Assembly: GCA_028673005.1 (NCBI GenBank)
Contig: CM054120.1
Location: forward strand, 61,564,057-61,628,056
Direction of reading: 5' to 3'
DNA: 64,000 nt
Source of the DNA: Tanypteryx hageni
Taxonomy: Eukaryota; Arthropoda; Insecta; Odonata; Petaluridae
Numbering within the stretch: the first letter of the stretch is position 1; each line of letters opens with the position of its first letter. The notes beneath the pieces were generated by a model. That model had not been told where the DNA came from and made no database searches. It saw only the letters and a program-made list of their open reading frames with translations. A program made the position numbers and the translations under genes. This document shows, piece after piece, positions 1-11,520 of this stretch.

Positions 1-240
1 CATATTACGGAAATTTGAAACTTATGAAATATTATGCTTCTCCACCAAGTTGGGTTGGTTAGGAGTTGGTTTGGTTTTCCTTCCACGTTCATATTTGCCT
101 TCATCGAGATATTGTACTATGTACTCATACCTATATATTACAGAAATTTGAACTTACGAAATATTATGCTTCCCCACCATTTTGGGTTGGTTAGAGGTTG
201 ACTTGGTTTTCCTTTCATGTTCATATTTGCACTCTCTGAG
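1..240. repeat. Imperfect 133-bp tandem duplication at the window edge
   Basis: The block starting at 2 (ATATTACGGAAATTTG) recurs at 135 (ATATTACAGAAATTTG), and similarity continues through a GGTTGGTTAG motif and CATGTTCATATTTGC. Two copies are visible; a third may lie off the left edge. No gene is convincing in either strand. Confidence 0.65.
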
Positions 241-1010
241 GGGTATGTTCCTCCGTTCCTCTTCCAAAAATGTGCAAAATATGGATTTCCTAGGACCATG
301 TAGTATATCTTTCCACCGCTTTATCGTCAATTTTGGTGCCACTTATCCTCCATGGTCCAACATCAGTTTTCTTTACAAAGATAGCTTCTTAATGAATCCC
401 GGGATGAAATACAAAGTCTATCCCAAGTCATTCGATCTATTACAAAGACGTATACAATGTAACAACTTTTAATGTTATGCGGTGGTGCTGGGGGAGACAT
501 CAGACTGTTCTGCTGCTACCTTGCCATAACGTAGATATATCAGACTAAAAGAACTTAATGTGGAACTTAATGGATCAACACGTATTGAATAAAAAAAAAT
601 TCTTCTACTACACCTGAAAATCTAGAGTCAACTTATACATGAGATATACGAAAAAACAAAAAATTTCATGAAAAAGTCGGGGTCAACCTAGACACGAGAT
701 CGATTTACACATAAATATATACAGTAAATGCTTTTTTATATCTCTTCATTTGTTGTACTTAAATGATTTTATTTTTTAAGTCATACATCTTGTACAATAT
801 GTGTAGCAAAGTACTGGAACCTATCCCCATTTACTCCATTCTAAATTTACCTCTGACAAGGCAGTTTCTGACAATGAAGTGGATTCCAGGAATGCATCTA
901 CTTTGTTATGAGAGATATGCCTGCATCTGATTCAGCTAGAAATAATGGCAATTGGTCCTTTTGTTTCTTTATATCATAATATATCATAAAACATAGAATG
1001 TTGAACTCAT
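241..1010. other. No gene seen
   Basis: AT-rich sequence downstream of the last recognised host exon. A block near 870-945 (ggaatgcatctac...tgttatgagag) resembles one at 10236-10262, so it is part of a dispersed repeat. No further host exon with good splice sites could be identified. Confidence 0.4.
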
Positions 1011-1347
1011 TCATGATAACATTTCAATTCTCGCCTTCTCAAGCCATTTTATTATCTCCAATTTCTGATGTAATGTCAAAGTTACATGCTTTCTTTTAGC
1101 ATCTTTACCGCCTCTGTTCACATTAGAAGCCATTATATAGGATGGATGGCTTAAAAAAAATAAACAAAATGTGATAAACATAACACAGAAACTTTGTGCT
1201 CGGCAACACAGAAAATGGCAGATTGCATTGTGATAGACTTGTTCGGCAAGCAAAACTTGTCCGGTTATTGAGTGAGGACCAGGCTGCCAGATGCCGAACC
1301 ATCAGGAGTTCTGAGCTACCAGATGCCAGACTAATGGAATTTTACTG
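1011..1347 (-). pseudogene. Tigger/pogo transposase N-terminal fragment with one element end
   Basis: A minus-strand frame from ATG 1133 encodes KRKHVTLTLHQKLEIIKWLE, the start of the CENP-B/pogo-type helix-turn-helix DNA-binding domain, then stops at 1011. The flank at 1336-1347 ends in GGAATTTTACTG followed by TA, a typical Tigger terminus. The rest of the transposase is missing, so this is a short deletion derivative or fragment. The other terminus was not identified with confidence. Confidence 0.6.
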
Positions 1348-2193
1348 TACTGTACTGTAGAGTTGAGAGAAAGGTGGCCTGTAAGTATGCACCAATATGT
1401 GAGATATTTACGTTATTTGTAAATAATTTCCAGAAATTTCACTGTGTGGGTGAATACACAATGGTAGGCAAGCAGCTTATTTTATTTCAAGGCCAATGTT
1501 CCTTCAAGCAGTATTTACCATCTAAATCCACAAAAAGCCAAAGGTATCTTCCATTCCTCCCCTCTCCCCTCCCTCCTCTCTCTCAAAAAAATGTTTTTCT
1601 TTCGTGCAGTTTGCAAAAGATATTATTTGGTATATCCGAGGACAACTGATAATCAGTCCAATGTGGCATTTTAAAATAAATTATCTTATTTTCAATTTTT
1701 AGCATTATTGTTATGCAGAAAATGGGAAACTAACATAATCAAAGAAAATTTGAAAAAATTGTGAATTTGAATCTGAGAGTTTGACATTCCATGGGGACAC
1801 TACCCAGTATTTCAAGTACACTGACATGGTATTTGGCTGTCACCCATAAATACAATGATAATTCAACGATGATACATTTTTTTATATTATGGGTTTATGA
1901 TGATTTTGTGCTATCAGAAATTATATGCTTATGAAGAGGCTTTGCTTCTGCACAATAAATGCCCTTTATCTGATGACTGCAAGTCCAGAGACGGAAAAAT
2001 CATAGCCATGATCTTACAAAGAATACTGCTGCACTGATCGAGTGTCAGTTTTGCACAGAAGAACTAATATTTTGTAACCATACAAAAATAGCAGATAAGA
2101 TAATGTAGGAAATACCACTTTGTGGATGTCAAAATGAGTCTGCAGGTGCATAGTTTTGTTTGTGAAATACATTCAACAAAATTATAATATTAC
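1348..2193. other. Intron or 3' region, nothing recognised
   Basis: AT-rich with a pyrimidine tract (1555-1590). No exon, RNA gene or repeat could be supported. Confidence 0.4.
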
Positions 2194-2275
2194 CGTCTCT
2201 GGAAGAAGATGCAATAACATAGCTGGATGCATCCTCTTGGCTGTCTGCACTGATTGAATAAGGAGGTACAGCAAC
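2194..2275 (-). CDS. A1CF/RBM46/RBM47-like protein, probable exon 5
   Basis: 82 nt between acceptor ttatttcccag|GTTGCT and donor AGAGACG|gtaata. It starts in phase 0, as required by exon 4, and encodes VAVPPYSISADSQEDASSYV then IASSSRD plus one base of a Gly codon. There is no stop in frame. The short Ser/Pro-rich peptide has no recognisable domain; the call rests on strong splice signals and the correct phase. With the four upstream exons it gives 413 codons. Later exons, where a C-terminal double-stranded-RNA-binding-like region might lie, would be outside the window. The 26-kb intron before it could hide another small exon. Confidence 0.68.
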
Positions 2276-3934
2276 CTGGGAAATAATAAAAGTACTCCTA
2301 AAATTGAATTGCATTTGATAAACACTTTTAAATAATCAATAATAGAATCTGACCAAATTATATTTCCCTATGATCTGGATATAAGAACTTTGATCGAATA
2401 TGTCAGTCATATCTGGTCTATCATATCAAATCTGACTAATCTTTACAAACATGGTAATGAATTCAGCCAGTTATTATGGATTAGGTCTCATACAAATTTC
2501 TCAGATCTGATATCATATCTGCCTTTGTTTCTTTAATTTCGTCTGATAAGTTATGTATCACAAGATAACCAAGTGTTTCTCGTCAATCTATTTCAAGCAC
2601 ATGCTCTTCAAAAATGTATTTACTTATGTACACTACATATCTCATAATACGATAGTGAATCAACAAGTAACCAGAATTTAGCTATATTTACCAAATTTAT
2701 TGCACAACTTAAAATTAATTACAGTAAAATTCCTTTTATCCAGCATCTTGTAAACCAGCATGTCCAACTGATTTATTTCCTAATCGGTTGTACTTAATAT
2801 AATAATCGACAATCTTTTAAAACTTACCTCACTCGAATAGTAGTAATATAATCTTTATGTTCACGTTCATTCCTTCATTGTAAATTATCCAGTTCTTTAC
2901 AAATGCTGTGTATACATAAAGAAAATAGACATATTTAATTACATTTCTTCATTGTAGATAATACATTTCCCTTCATTTACCAAATATTTCATTCACACAA
3001 AAGAAAATGAAACTAATTAGGTATATACAGCAGATACTGTATACTTCAGTTGCCATGAAGATTGTTTTCACTGACAGCAATTAAAAAACTTGCAAAAATT
3101 TTTCCAAGTTCAAAGTGAATTATGACTTTCTTTTTTGATTTTCTTGAAATCAGCTGCTCCTTCGATAAAATGTACTAAACAAAACATACTATTTGACTAG
3201 TTCTACAAATTTTCTTGAAGACTTTTTAGTTATAAATGATATTTTATGAGATATAAAGAAAAGTTTATTTTTTGTCACCAGTAAAGTGGCACTCCCAATT
3301 AGGATACATAAACCATTTATATCATTTTCTTATTTTCTTTGCTCTCAAGTCCTAAATACCAAATTCTGTCAACATACACCCAGTAGTTTTGCAGATGAAT
3401 GGATGGATGGGCATGACCTAACCATAAGGCATTCTTTTTTACTTTTTGTAAAAAACACCTACAAATTACTCATTCACAAATGCAATTTTAGAAGCACACC
3501 TTCAGTAAAAGTGTGCGACTGTACAACTTTATTTTAAAAATCCATCTTGACAGCTGGCATCACGCAATGGCCGAAAATAACACTAACTAGGAAGCAACAA
3601 TATTATTGCATACATGTCGATGAGACATTTGCTGTAGTATACAGGTGGAGACTAGGCATCTAGTCCAGTTATTTTACAGTTTCAGTAAGTTGCAATTCTG
3701 ATGTTTCATGTGAACCTTCATGCTTATAGAAGTGTTTGTGTTATAGTAGTGCATTAACAGATATTATTTCAAAAAATTTGGCTCAGATAGGAAGAATGTC
3801 AGTTTTTCTCCATGTAATAAAATACAGAGTAGAGGCAATTTTAAAATTGCAAACATGAGTGAACCGAGTGCCTCAAATGCTTCTGTTGTGCTTTCAAGCA
3901 GCTTCATGTTGTGCAGTGCATAATTTATTAACAA
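2276..3934. other. Intron 4, distal part; one solitary Tigger-like end
   Basis: AT-rich sequence. At 2720-2721 a TA is followed by CAGTAAAATTCCTTTTATCC, a Tigger-type left end related to the terminus at 1336-1347. No partner end or transposase was found. Small open frames here have no recognisable motifs. Confidence 0.4.
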
Positions 3935-4516
3935 AAAGTTTTTCATCGAACAATTTTCAGGCAAAGAGTGAAATTATCCAAACAAGTAGGCCAAAAGCTC
4001 GCCTAAATTTAAATATAAAAATTAAATCATGCACAAGACATTTTATCGTAGATATTTATAACTGTGTTGAATAGCTGACTGGATGTGAGAGCAAAGCAAA
4101 ATTATTTTGTTGGCAGTGCTTACTTTTTTCAAACAAAAAAAAATGTTTGGACTAAAATGGGATTTTCTGATTTAAATAATCTTCATAAGGTAATAAAGAG
4201 AAATTCAATAAGTAAAGAACATTTCCAGTCAATTCTTCAAAAAAAACCATTTGGATTAACTTGAATAGAACATGTTTTAGATAAGCAGTTAAAAACTACT
4301 CATTGAATAATGAAGCAGTAAAGAAAAATCTGGAAATGTTAAAAAGACTTATTGATATTGTTTGTTTTTTAGGAGAGCATGAACTTGGCTTTCATGGTCA
4401 TGACAAATCCAGTGACTCTGTAAATAAAGGTAATTACATGGACTTGGTCTAATTGGTTGCTAAATGCAACAAAACTTTGGGAAACCATTTGGAACATTCC
4501 ACAGTGTTATTTAAAA

Positions 4517-4905
4517 ATGAAGGGGGAAGGAAAGGGGAAATAATACTAGGTTTATGGGAGATTAAATCATGCCAGGGACCTAGTCTCGTACAAAGCGTAA
4601 AAAAGCTAAATACGTAAATTAATCTCTTTAAGCAATAACTAATAATAATGGATTAATTATATTCATTTAACGATTCAGTAAATAAGTGAATTTTTCTCTT
4701 GATTATACACCATTTTTAATCTTCCAAAAATATGTTCCAACACATTTGATTTGATTTAACCATCACACAAGTAGTATTTTACACAAGAATTCACATGTAT
4801 ACTGCAAATAAATTCAAAACACCTTTTAAAATTATAAATGCAATTAAATGTTTATTTTTTATTTCATATGTTTATAAAATAAATCATATTCTACTTGATG
4901 GTCTT
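4517..4905. repeat. Dispersed repeat, inverted copy at 36 kb
   Basis: About 390 bp here match 35990-36385 in the opposite orientation with only scattered differences and small gaps. It interrupts the hAT transposase reading, so it is probably a small mobile element. It begins with AAATGAAGGGGGAAGGAAAG and contains AGGGACCTAGTC, a motif that is multiplied at the 36-kb copy. It has no coding capacity. Confidence 0.7.
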
Positions 4906-5654
4906 AGTGGATTGGCTTAATCTTTTTCAACATCTTCATAGTAAACATGAGCACCAGATTTAGAAGTGAAGAAAAGATTATCGAAAGTAGCACCTACAAG
5001 GAGGCAATATCATGGAAGTCTTGTATCTGCTGTTTTTTAGTTTCAACAGCAATTGATCAATCTATTTGAGCATATTTTGAACCTTCATGATGAATGGGAT
5101 TCAAAAACTTGGAACTATTCACAGGGTTACCTATATCTGTTAAAGAGAGGCTTTACCTTCAGTTTCCTTTTAATATGTTTTCCAATATATTTCCATTATC
5201 TGACAAGGTATTTGCTGTGTTGAAAGCTAAATGTATTATATATTAAAAATATTGATGTATTTTCAAATGTAATAAATAGAAAAAGAGATGATTTTGAAAT
5301 TGTTTGGGAAAAGACGGTGAACCTGGCTGAAGATTTACAACCACAGAGAAAAAGAATATGAATAGACAATGTTATTGACAACAACTTCATACCAAAGAAT
5401 TTATATAGAGGTTATAGACAACATTTTTCAACAGTTAAATTCCAGATTCAGAAACTTTGGCAATTTAAAACTCATTGAATTAACTAATTTTTAAGAGTTT
5501 TCCAATAAGACTTTTCCTCAAGATGCATTCGATCCCTCGAGAACAGTTACAGAAATTATTTCGACATAGCTGATTTGCATTCTGAGCTTTCGGTTATACA
5601 TAAAATAGAAGATATTGATAAAAATTGCATTAGAAGTTTATAACATTTCATTAA

Positions 5655-8600
5655 CACATTCAATGCGGATGGCGTATATGTACGCCATGGCTGGCGGTCG
5701 CCGGTGACGGGTGGCGTACATGTAAGCCATCGGTTCTGTCTCCTTCAACGGGCTATTGTGACGTAGCGCTTGGGTGGAGAGGTCCTGTTCTTTTACTCTG
5801 CATCTCAGTAGCGATTTAGCTTTCTAATAGTGCAGTTCATTTGTAGTTTGGCGCCTTTCGACTTCTTTGGTGATTTAGCGTTCTTGCTTTCCATTTTTCT
5901 TTGGATTACATTGGAACGCATCCTCAGACGTCTTGAGTGACAGTTTTTATCAAGTTTTTCTTACGTTCACCTCCAACTGTGATATTTTCAGTAAGTAAAT
6001 ATTATCATATTTTCATAAATACTAATTTTTTCGTAATCCTCAACTTAAGTATTTTATGTTCTATGATATTCAAATGTGTTTTACAAGTGTTTTCTCTCCT
6101 ACAATTTAAAGATATCCAAAAATTTTTATTGTTTTACCGAGTATTTCTTCACTTTCTAACATATTATTTGTCTCATCTAAGAGATTAAAAAATTTAAGAA
6201 AATAATTTTTTCCAGTAAGTCATTCATTTGGATATTTAAATTTCGAAGATCTAAAATAATATGAATGCCTTGTTTTCAATTCATAAATAAGAATTCGTTT
6301 ATTTATTTAAATCCTTAGTTTTTTCAATAAACCTGTAGAAATGTTTGTGAATTTATATTTCTTTAGGTGATTATCTTTTGATTAAAATAAATGGCTTTTT
6401 TTAGCGTGTACCACAGCATATTATATTTATATTATTGGACATGGACAGTGAACCAGAAGGTCGGGAAGAAAATGCACCTAGCACTTCCAGCACTTCAAGT
6501 GAGAATAGTTTTGTTCTTTTTATCTTTTTAAACATTTTTTTCCTAATTTTTTTTTAAAATTAATTGATATTTTTTTAGATGTTACTAGAACATGGAAAAG
6601 TTGACGGAGACCACCACAACATGACGATGAAGCCCCTGGGACATCTACTCAACTTGGTGAGTTCAGATTGATGTAAATCACAATAGGGTATTTATTTCCG
6701 TTGATATTGATTTTCGTCAATGCTAATTATTTGAAATTCCTTTAGATACTCCTCCTGTAAAAGTGGGAAAAACATGCAGTGCAGGGAAAAGACGTGTGAC
6801 GAGCATTCCAGATGAGGAAATATTTGAAATGCTAAAAGCTCTCACGTCGGATGAGGAGTCGGCCGGTGATGACAAAGATTGGTGTTACGACTCGGAGGAA
6901 GAGACGGCTTCCGAAGAGGAAGAGAGGCCCGTGTCACCATTCGCGGAAGGTTTTATGGCTGTACCTAAGGACCCACCCCCTCCAACACCCTCTTTGTCGC
7001 CAAACCTCCTGATGGCCGCATCTACTCCAAGTGTTTTTGAGGTCCCACCACCACCACCCTCTGTGTCACTGACTACATCTGCTCCAAATTTTCTTACCCT
7101 CGAGTTTCCCGTTAGTTGGCATGCTGAACCACCCCCTTCCATACCCAAAATTGCCTTTTCTGGGAACCCAGGTTTAAAAGTAATTCTCTCTGAACAGACC
7201 CCTAGAGCTTATTTTGACCTTCTTGCCAATGCTGCCTTTTACGAACTTATTTTGAAAGAAACAGAGAAAAATGCCATCAGCATATTTTTAAACAACCCTT
7301 CCCCTAAAGCACGGATAATGGCCTGGAAAAACTTGAGTATGGAAGAATTCTCAAAATGGTTAGGGCTTCTTTTCCATATGGGCACCATCCGTATCACAAG
7401 AATTGCGGATTATTGGAAAACCACCAAATTATTTAATTTGCAGGCATTTCGTGAGACGATGAGTTGCGATAGATTTTTAGGAATTTTACAGGCACATTTT
7501 GCAGAAAACCCCAACGAAAATGATGCCAGACCAGAGGATAGACTTTATAAGATTAGGCCTCTAATTGATATTTTTCAAAAAACAATGATGGACATTGAAT
7601 CTCCTGCGAAGGAACTCAGCATAGATGAATCTATTGTACTGTGGAGAGGACGCCTAATATTTAGGCAATACATAAAAGGAAAACGCCATAAATATGGCAT
7701 TAAACTTTATATGCTTACCGAGCCATCAGGTTTGGTTTTGCGACTACTTGTGTACACGGGGTCGGGGGACAAAGAAGTAGGAGGAAAAGGGCACTCAGAA
7801 AAAGTAGTACATAAGTTGTTGGATGGAATGAACAATGTTGGCCATGCTGTCTACATGGACAATTTTTACAGCTCTGTAGGGCTGACCCGTGACCTTTTGT
7901 CTCGCAAGACATACTGCACCGGGACCTTGAGGGCAAACAGATGGGAAAACCCGAAGGATTTTATTGCAAAAAAGTTGAAAAGGGGAGAAATCATCGAGAG
8001 ATGGACAGATGAAGGCATATGCATTTTAAAATGGAAAGACAAGAGAGATGTCATAATGATATCCTCTGAATTTGGGAGCAAGCTTGTGGAAGTCAGTGGC
8101 AAACGCGGGGTCAAGGAAAAGCCTGAGTCCGTCGCGCAATATAAATTATTCATGGGGGGGATTGATCATGCCGATCAACTAATGGCTTACTACCCCTGTG
8201 AGAGAAAGTCGTTGAAGTGGTACAAAAAGTTGGCCATTCATATTTTTCAAGTAATGCTTGTAAATAGCTTCCTTCTGTACAACAAATACAGCGGAGATAA
8301 AAAGAACCTCTACGATTTTAGATTGGAAGTGATCAAGTCGCTTTTATCGATTGACTCGCACCAGATTTTGAACTTGCCTTCCATGACTCATTTCCCAGAG
8401 CTGACGGAACTTGGTGGGAAACATAGGAAGCAAAAACGGTGCAGATTGTGCTACCAAAGAGGAGAAAGAAAATTAGTTATATTTGTTTGCCCTGCCTGTG
8501 AGGGTAAGCCAGGTCTCTGTCTGAGGCCATGTTTTCAAGAATACCATAAAAACCATACCATAAAAGGTGTAGGTAAATGTAATTTTCATGGCATTATTTA

Positions 8601-9463
8601 AATTCATTTTGTATAAGGAATTATTTTGTTTTATAAAATGAAATAGCATTTTGATATGATATTTAAGGTTTCTGTCCATCACATCAATTTGTTCTTGAAT
8701 TAATAATTTTTAATGCATTTTAAAAATTCATTTTTATGTGAGTACTAATTTTTACTTAGTGAAATAAAATATAATTTTGATTTGTTATGTTTGTTTTATC
8801 CCAATATCTGTTCAATAAAAGTGTTCATTTCTAGCGCATTATAAAATTCATTTTTATGCAACCATAATTTTTGTTTTGAAATAAATTATCATTTTGATGT
8901 GAATTATATTCTTTTTATTGTTCCAGATTTAGTCCAACAATCATTTTGCCGTTTAGAGCATTTATCGCGAATTGATAAAACCCAATCTCTGATGATGCAC
9001 TTATATTAGTCTTTTTTTCCTTATTACAAAATTGAGATGATAAAGCAAACATCGTATACAAACACTTTCGGAAAATCTATTAAGATCTCAATTTTATACA
9101 ATTTGTTTTAAAAAATTAAATTTTCAATATTGTTTATTTATATATGTTTAGATAACATTACCTACATAAATGTAATTAATATGTATTATTCTAACAAAAT
9201 GTAAAATATTAATAATATCATTTTCAGGATAATATATCTCACCTAAAAATTTCATGCTATGTGTATTGCTGGTTGCATAACACTTTTCATAGCCACATGC
9301 GAATGGCGTACATGTAAGCCATGGCAATTTTAACGGTTTTTTCCAACAATATTGTAATACGTTTTTTATATCTCTAAAAATTAAGCACTAAAGAGACAAA
9401 ACATGGCAGAAAATATTACAGTCATCTGACAATTTTATTAAAATTTAAACCGCATTGAATGTG
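5655..9463 (+). mobile_element. Nearly intact piggyBac-like element
   Basis: The element is bounded by TTAA at 5651-5654 and 9464-9467, the piggyBac target duplication. Its terminal repeats are a perfect 14-bp inverted pair, CACATTCAATGCGG. Just inside are palindromic boxes of the type GGCGTACATGTA(A/C)GCC at about 5688, 5712 and 9305. It is 3,809 bp, carries a transposase gene of three exons, and is inserted in an older hAT transposase. Well-kept ends and a long ORF suggest a comparatively young insertion. Confidence 0.93.
6441..8601 (+). CDS. piggyBac-like transposase, three exons, one nonsense codon in exon 2
   Basis: Exon 1 (6441-6498) starts MDSEPEGREENAPSTSSTS, exon 2 is 6579-6656, and exon 3 is 6746-8601. 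The GT and AG sites and phases all join. Exon 2 carries TGA at 6602-6604, probably a decayed CGA; downstream, more than 600 codons are open. The DDE_Tnp_1_7 catalytic aspartates are, numbering from 6763, D288 (LSIDESIVLWRGR), D366 (VYMDNFYSS) and D468 (GGIDHADQLMAYY); spacings of 78 and 102 match the piggyBac family. The C-terminus has a Cys-rich zinc-binding tail (CRLC, CPAC, C/H residues to about 597). The N-terminus is acidic and proline-rich. The protein would excise and insert DNA at TTAA. Readthrough, or initiation downstream, would be needed for activity from this copy. Confidence 0.92.
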
Positions 9464-9679
9464 TTAAAGAAAACAGTTTAGACAAAGCTTACTCTCAAAT
9501 GACAAAATTATGTGAATTAGTATTGACAATATCTGCAACCAGTGCCTCAATTGAACGGAGTTTTTTGGCTCTCAAACATATCGAAACATTTGCAAGGAAT
9601 TCCACAAATCAAGAAAGATTCTCTAAATTATCAATTCTATCAATCAAAAAAGCCTTCATCAAAGAACTTTCTTAAAAGC

Positions 9680-10284
9680 ATGTGTTCTATGATGCATTTC
9701 AAATAACAAGGTAAGACCTGATTTTCATAATTAATTGCTTCAATATCAAAACATCTCAGGATTTGCTATTGGTTCTACTTGGTACAAAATGAAGCCCACA
9801 GCATTCCCGTTGTTAAAAAATCAGATCGGAATGTTCTGGTTACTAGTGTTCCGGTTGTTAAAATTTTCTAATTCAAGCACTGCTTCCCATGATGAATTTT
9901 CTAAAGAGGGAAGACTTTATGCAGTAGGAATGTATCTCACATTATATAATAGAAGACAATAGAAAATTATGCTTCCATTTACCAAATCTAGTTCTTGCTT
10001 CCCGATTGCTCTGTCTCTCTCTCAACTAAATATCCTGCAAGAGCAGGCCAAGCATGTCTAAACCTGTTTCTGTTTCCAATTTCTAGGTCATTCCACAATT
10101 GTAGAGAAGTCATGCAGAAATCATGTTAAACCGAATGACCAGTCATGTTAATCGAAAACCAGCCCAAATTGAAAAACCATGTTAAACAAAAATTGTGTTA
10201 ATAGCATTCATGTAAGTCAGAGATAGGGTGTACTTTCAAGGAATGCATCTATCTTGTTAACCAAAAACTAACTATATTCATTTG
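9680..10284. other. Intron 4; fragment of a dispersed repeat
   Basis: No gene seen. Around 10100-10260 the sequence has repeated catgttaa(a/t) motifs (agaagtcatg, aatcatgttaaac, accagccc). Similar text recurs at 46260-46380, so this is a remnant of a non-coding dispersed repeat. Confidence 0.45.
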
Positions 10285-10285
10285 C

Positions 10286-10510
10286 ATTCTGTCTTACGAC
10301 AAGTCCTACCAATTAATTGATTGGTTTTGACTAGAGAATATATATACACGGTGTGGTGGCTTCCCATTGCTTTCCACACCGGACACACATACACACAGAA
10401 GGGAAGAGGGAAATCCGGGGCCGGCATTTGCCTACTCGTTGCAAAGAGCACCAAGGGGGCCACTGTTTAACATCCCTTCCGAAGGACGAAACCTTGAATT
10501 TGCATGGTCT
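10286..10510. repeat. SINE-like dispersed repeat, copy 1
   Basis: About 225 bp match 55623-55851 in the same orientation, sharing TCCTACCAATTAATT, ACACGGTGTGGTGG, GCCGGCATTTGCCT and CATCCCTTCCGAAGGACG-like blocks. Length, dispersal and lack of coding capacity fit a SINE body; the polymerase III promoter part is not clear. Confidence 0.65.
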
Positions 10511-11432
10511 AACTATATATATAATGCAGTAATTTTAAACCCACTTTATTGATGCTGTTCCATATTGGCTTAATACGAAGTCACCCATTTCTGTATCTCA
10601 CTAAGGACTGCATAAGGGTTAGTTGTCACCCTTGACTACTACTAGTGCTGATTCAACCCTGATGAGTGCAAAGAATACCATGAAAATTTCTTTGAAGTTT
10701 CTGGCAAAGTTAATTCTTTCAGTAACTGCAGAAGTCTTCATGTGAAAAATCTCAGAGAGAAGTGAAGTAACTACCGCATATACCTTAATTCAAGACTAAA
10801 TTTTTTCCAAATTTCAGCATACAAAAATCAAGGGGTCTTAAATTAAAGTACAAGGTAGATTTATGGGTTTAATTGATCATTTTTTAAATAAATTAAACAT
10901 GAGATAATATAATTACATCAACTGAAATTTTATATTGCAAATTTATGATCCAGATTTCAATTAATACAGTATTATCCCGTTTAATGCTGCCCCGTACAAC
11001 GCTGGATCATTATAACGCTCTTTGTTCTCAGAATGATTTTTCTTTCTCCATGTTTTTTTGCGGGTGCAATTAACTCAAGAAGAACTAATTACCCCACCTT
11101 TTTGAACTTCACGTGTTTGCGGTTCACAAATTTGTACTTCCCCGCAAAATTTTTTATGACCATTACTTGTGTTTCGTGCCAATTTCTTGCATTTCACGTC
11201 ATGCATTTACAATGCCAACAAGCATGAACTCCATCTACTTTTTTGTTTCTAAGTTCATTTTAAACTTTAGCACCCTAGAAAAGGATATTATTATATTTAT
11301 AATGCTCATTAATAGCAGTTTTCAAAGTAAACAAACATGATAACCATTGACTTAATTCTTTTGTAGCTGTTTAAACTTCACTGCCAATGGCACTATTTTT
11401 GATAACGGTCAAAATTGCTGGCATCTAGCTGC
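10511..11432. other. Intron 4; solitary Tigger-like end
   Basis: At 10966 a TA precedes CAGTATTATCCCGTTTAATG, a Tigger-type terminus, followed by about 350 bp of decayed interior. No gene or partner end was found. Confidence 0.4.
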
Positions 11433-11520
11433 CAAAAACTTGGTAAAAGGGGCCAAAGACAACAATGTTGATACAAAGTATTTACAAAATATTCAGTAAG
11501 CTAAATAGAATAATTCTTCT

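Larger units (their letters stand above)
3935..9675 (+). pseudogene. hAT transposase (TTF/DUF4371 type), degraded and split by piggyBac
   Basis: The coding sense is the plus strand. From 3935 it reads ...CTRHFIVDIYNCVE, a TAG stop at 4072, then LTGCESKAKLFCWQCLLF, the TTF-type zinc-finger region of hAT transposases. At 4340-4520 it reads LIDIVCFLGEHELGFHGHDK and NKGNYMDLV, a typical DUF4371 block. Segments to 5640 carry many frameshifts and stops (for example YFDIADLHSELSVIHKIED). The reading then jumps across the piggyBac element (5655-9463) and resumes at about 9470 with MTKLCELVLTISATSASIER, the C-terminal hAT dimerisation domain. A further repeat is inserted at about 4517-4905. The family cuts and pastes DNA with 8-bp target duplications; the ends of this copy were not found. 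Confidence 0.8.

Noticed and set aside
182..472. A 96-codon plus-strand protein at the window start
   Set aside because: It overlaps an imperfect tandem duplication, has no recognisable domain and shares the region with an opposite open frame.
6885..8153. Minus-strand open frames opposite the piggyBac transposase
   Set aside because: They are antisense shadows of the real ORF and contain no motifs.
6441..8601. A domesticated piggyBac-derived host gene
   Set aside because: Perfect terminal repeats and TTAA duplications still surround the gene and one nonsense codon is present, so it is a mobile element copy, not a domesticated gene.
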